DNA of 64,000 nt from Cereibacter sphaeroides (lineage in GTDB: Bacteria > Pseudomonadota > Alphaproteobacteria > Rhodobacterales > Rhodobacteraceae). Shown in pieces: positions 63,483-64,000 of this stretch. The translations under genes and the position numbers were made by a program. The DNA is taken from contig QFQS01000001.1 in the NCBI GenBank assembly GCA_003243455.1, forward strand, positions 1,798,001 through 1,862,000. Direction: 5' to 3'. The notes beneath the pieces were generated by a model, which saw nothing but the letters and a program-made list of their open reading frames with translations, had not been told where the DNA came from and searched no databases. The stretch's first letter is position 1; the number at the start of each line of letters is the position of its first letter.

Positions 63483-64000
63483 GCGAGACCCTTCTGACCA
63501 TCGAAGGCGTGACCAAGGCCTATCCGGGGGTGGTCGCCAACAGCGACGTCTCCTTCGGCGTCGGCAAGGGCGAAGTTCATGCCCTTCTGGGAGAGAATGG
63601 CGCGGGCAAGTCGACGCTGGTCAAGATGATCTACGGCCTCGTCAAACCCGACAGCGGCCACATGACACTGCGCGGCAAACCCTACGCCCCGCCCCAGCCC
63701 AGCGTCGCGCGGGAAGAAGGCGTGGCGATGGTGTTCCAGCACTTCTCGCTGTTCGACGCGCTGAACGTAGCCGAGAACGTGGCGCTGGGGATGGAGCATC
63801 CGCCGCCGATGCGCGAGCTGGCGCAGCGCATCCGCAAGGTCTCCGAGGAATATGGCCTGCCTCTGGACCCAGATCGGCTGGTGGGCGACCTCAGTGCGGG
63901 CGAGCGGCAAAGGGTCGAGATCATCCGCTGCCTGCTGCAAGACCCGAAGCTGTTGATCATGGACGAACCGACGAGCGTCCTTACCCCGCAAGAGGTCGAC
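63479..64000 (+). CDS. ABC transporter ATP-binding protein, purine/nucleoside type (partial)
   Basis: N-terminal 174 residues of a transporter ATPase; the gene runs off the window. Walker A is LLGENGAGKSTLVKM (about 37-51), the Q-loop FQHFSLFD, the signature LSAGERQRVEI and Walker B LLIMDEPTS are visible. The EGVAMVFQHFSLFD, NVAENVALG order is typical of BmpA-type nucleoside importer ATPases with two ABC domains. ATGA overlap with xdhC links it to xanthine metabolism; purine uptake is inferred. Confidence 0.9.
   Translation, partial: MSETLLTIEGVTKAYPGVVANSDVSFGVGKGEVHALLGENGAGKSTLVKMIYGLVKPDSGHMTLRGKPYAPPQPSVAREEGVAMVFQHFSLFDALNVAENVALGMEHPPPMRELAQRIRKVSEEYGLPLDPDRLVGDLSAGERQRVEIIRCLLQDPKLLIMDEPTSVLTPQEVD

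Overview
This window is a gene-dense, high-GC stretch of an alphaproteobacterial chromosome, most likely from the Rhodobacterales (Rhodobacter/Paracoccus-like). The grounds are an atpHAGDC operon without the Fo genes, adjacent Hsp20 and DUF1150 genes, DUF2125, DUF1489, TIGR01459 and UPF0260 proteins, a HisG/HisZ pair next to HisS, a B12-dependent NrdJ, a CtrA-type site, and a LuxR/LuxI locus of the rhodobacterial kind. I cannot name the genus. No tRNA, rRNA, CRISPR array, transposase or phage module is visible, and no gap between genes exceeds 300 bases.

Layout. 1-4.0 kb: tail of an APS kinase, a GT2 glycosyltransferase, an Hsp20/DUF1150 heat-shock pair with a candidate RpoH promoter and RNA thermometer, a YdcH-like gene, and purE-purK. 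4-10 kb: a secreted esterase, a nudix/Gre-factor/GNAT operon, a cold-shock protein, a DUF4406-like gene divergent from a DeoR regulator with phased operator repeats, and groESL under CIRCE control. 10-20.8 kb: housekeeping and small-metabolite genes (TraB/GumN, methyltransferase, FMN reductase, Mn-pyrophosphatase, HAD phosphatase, MaoC hydratase, ribF, threonine aldolase, DsbA-like isomerase, prs, H-type lectin). 20.9-25.8 kb: atpHAGDC. 26-31.9 kb: methyltransferase, gloB, clpA, an NTF2-like protein and a nitronate monooxygenase. 31.9-42 kb: a MotA/ExbB-OmpA pair, ChaC, DUF2125, extensin-like protein, hisC-tyrA, UPF0114, rpsD and a Hint-domain protein. 42-51 kb: a frameshifted M20 dipeptidase, nrdJ, DUF1489, an ArsR/SRPBCC pair, and hisG-hisZ-hisS. 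51-55 kb: slyX, an AbrB-type membrane protein and a quorum-sensing locus with three LuxR-type proteins and one LuxI. 55-64 kb: dnaE, xdhABC and the start of a purine-type ABC importer that fits with xanthine oxidation.

Most notable signals: (1) a GC-rich palindromic repeat with a conserved CTTCTTCTTGG head occurs four times, twice between convergent genes and twice in frame inside the coding sequences of both xanthine dehydrogenase subunits; (2) a 38-bp element of three 11-bp CATAC units plus CAGCC occurs at two distant intergenic sites; (3) the hsp20 leader looks like a ROSE-type RNA thermometer behind an RpoH-like promoter; (4) the lux locus has two related 21-bp dyads and a LuxR-type protein that has no DNA-binding domain; (5) hisS contains an internal segment of about 375 bp with foreign-looking base composition.
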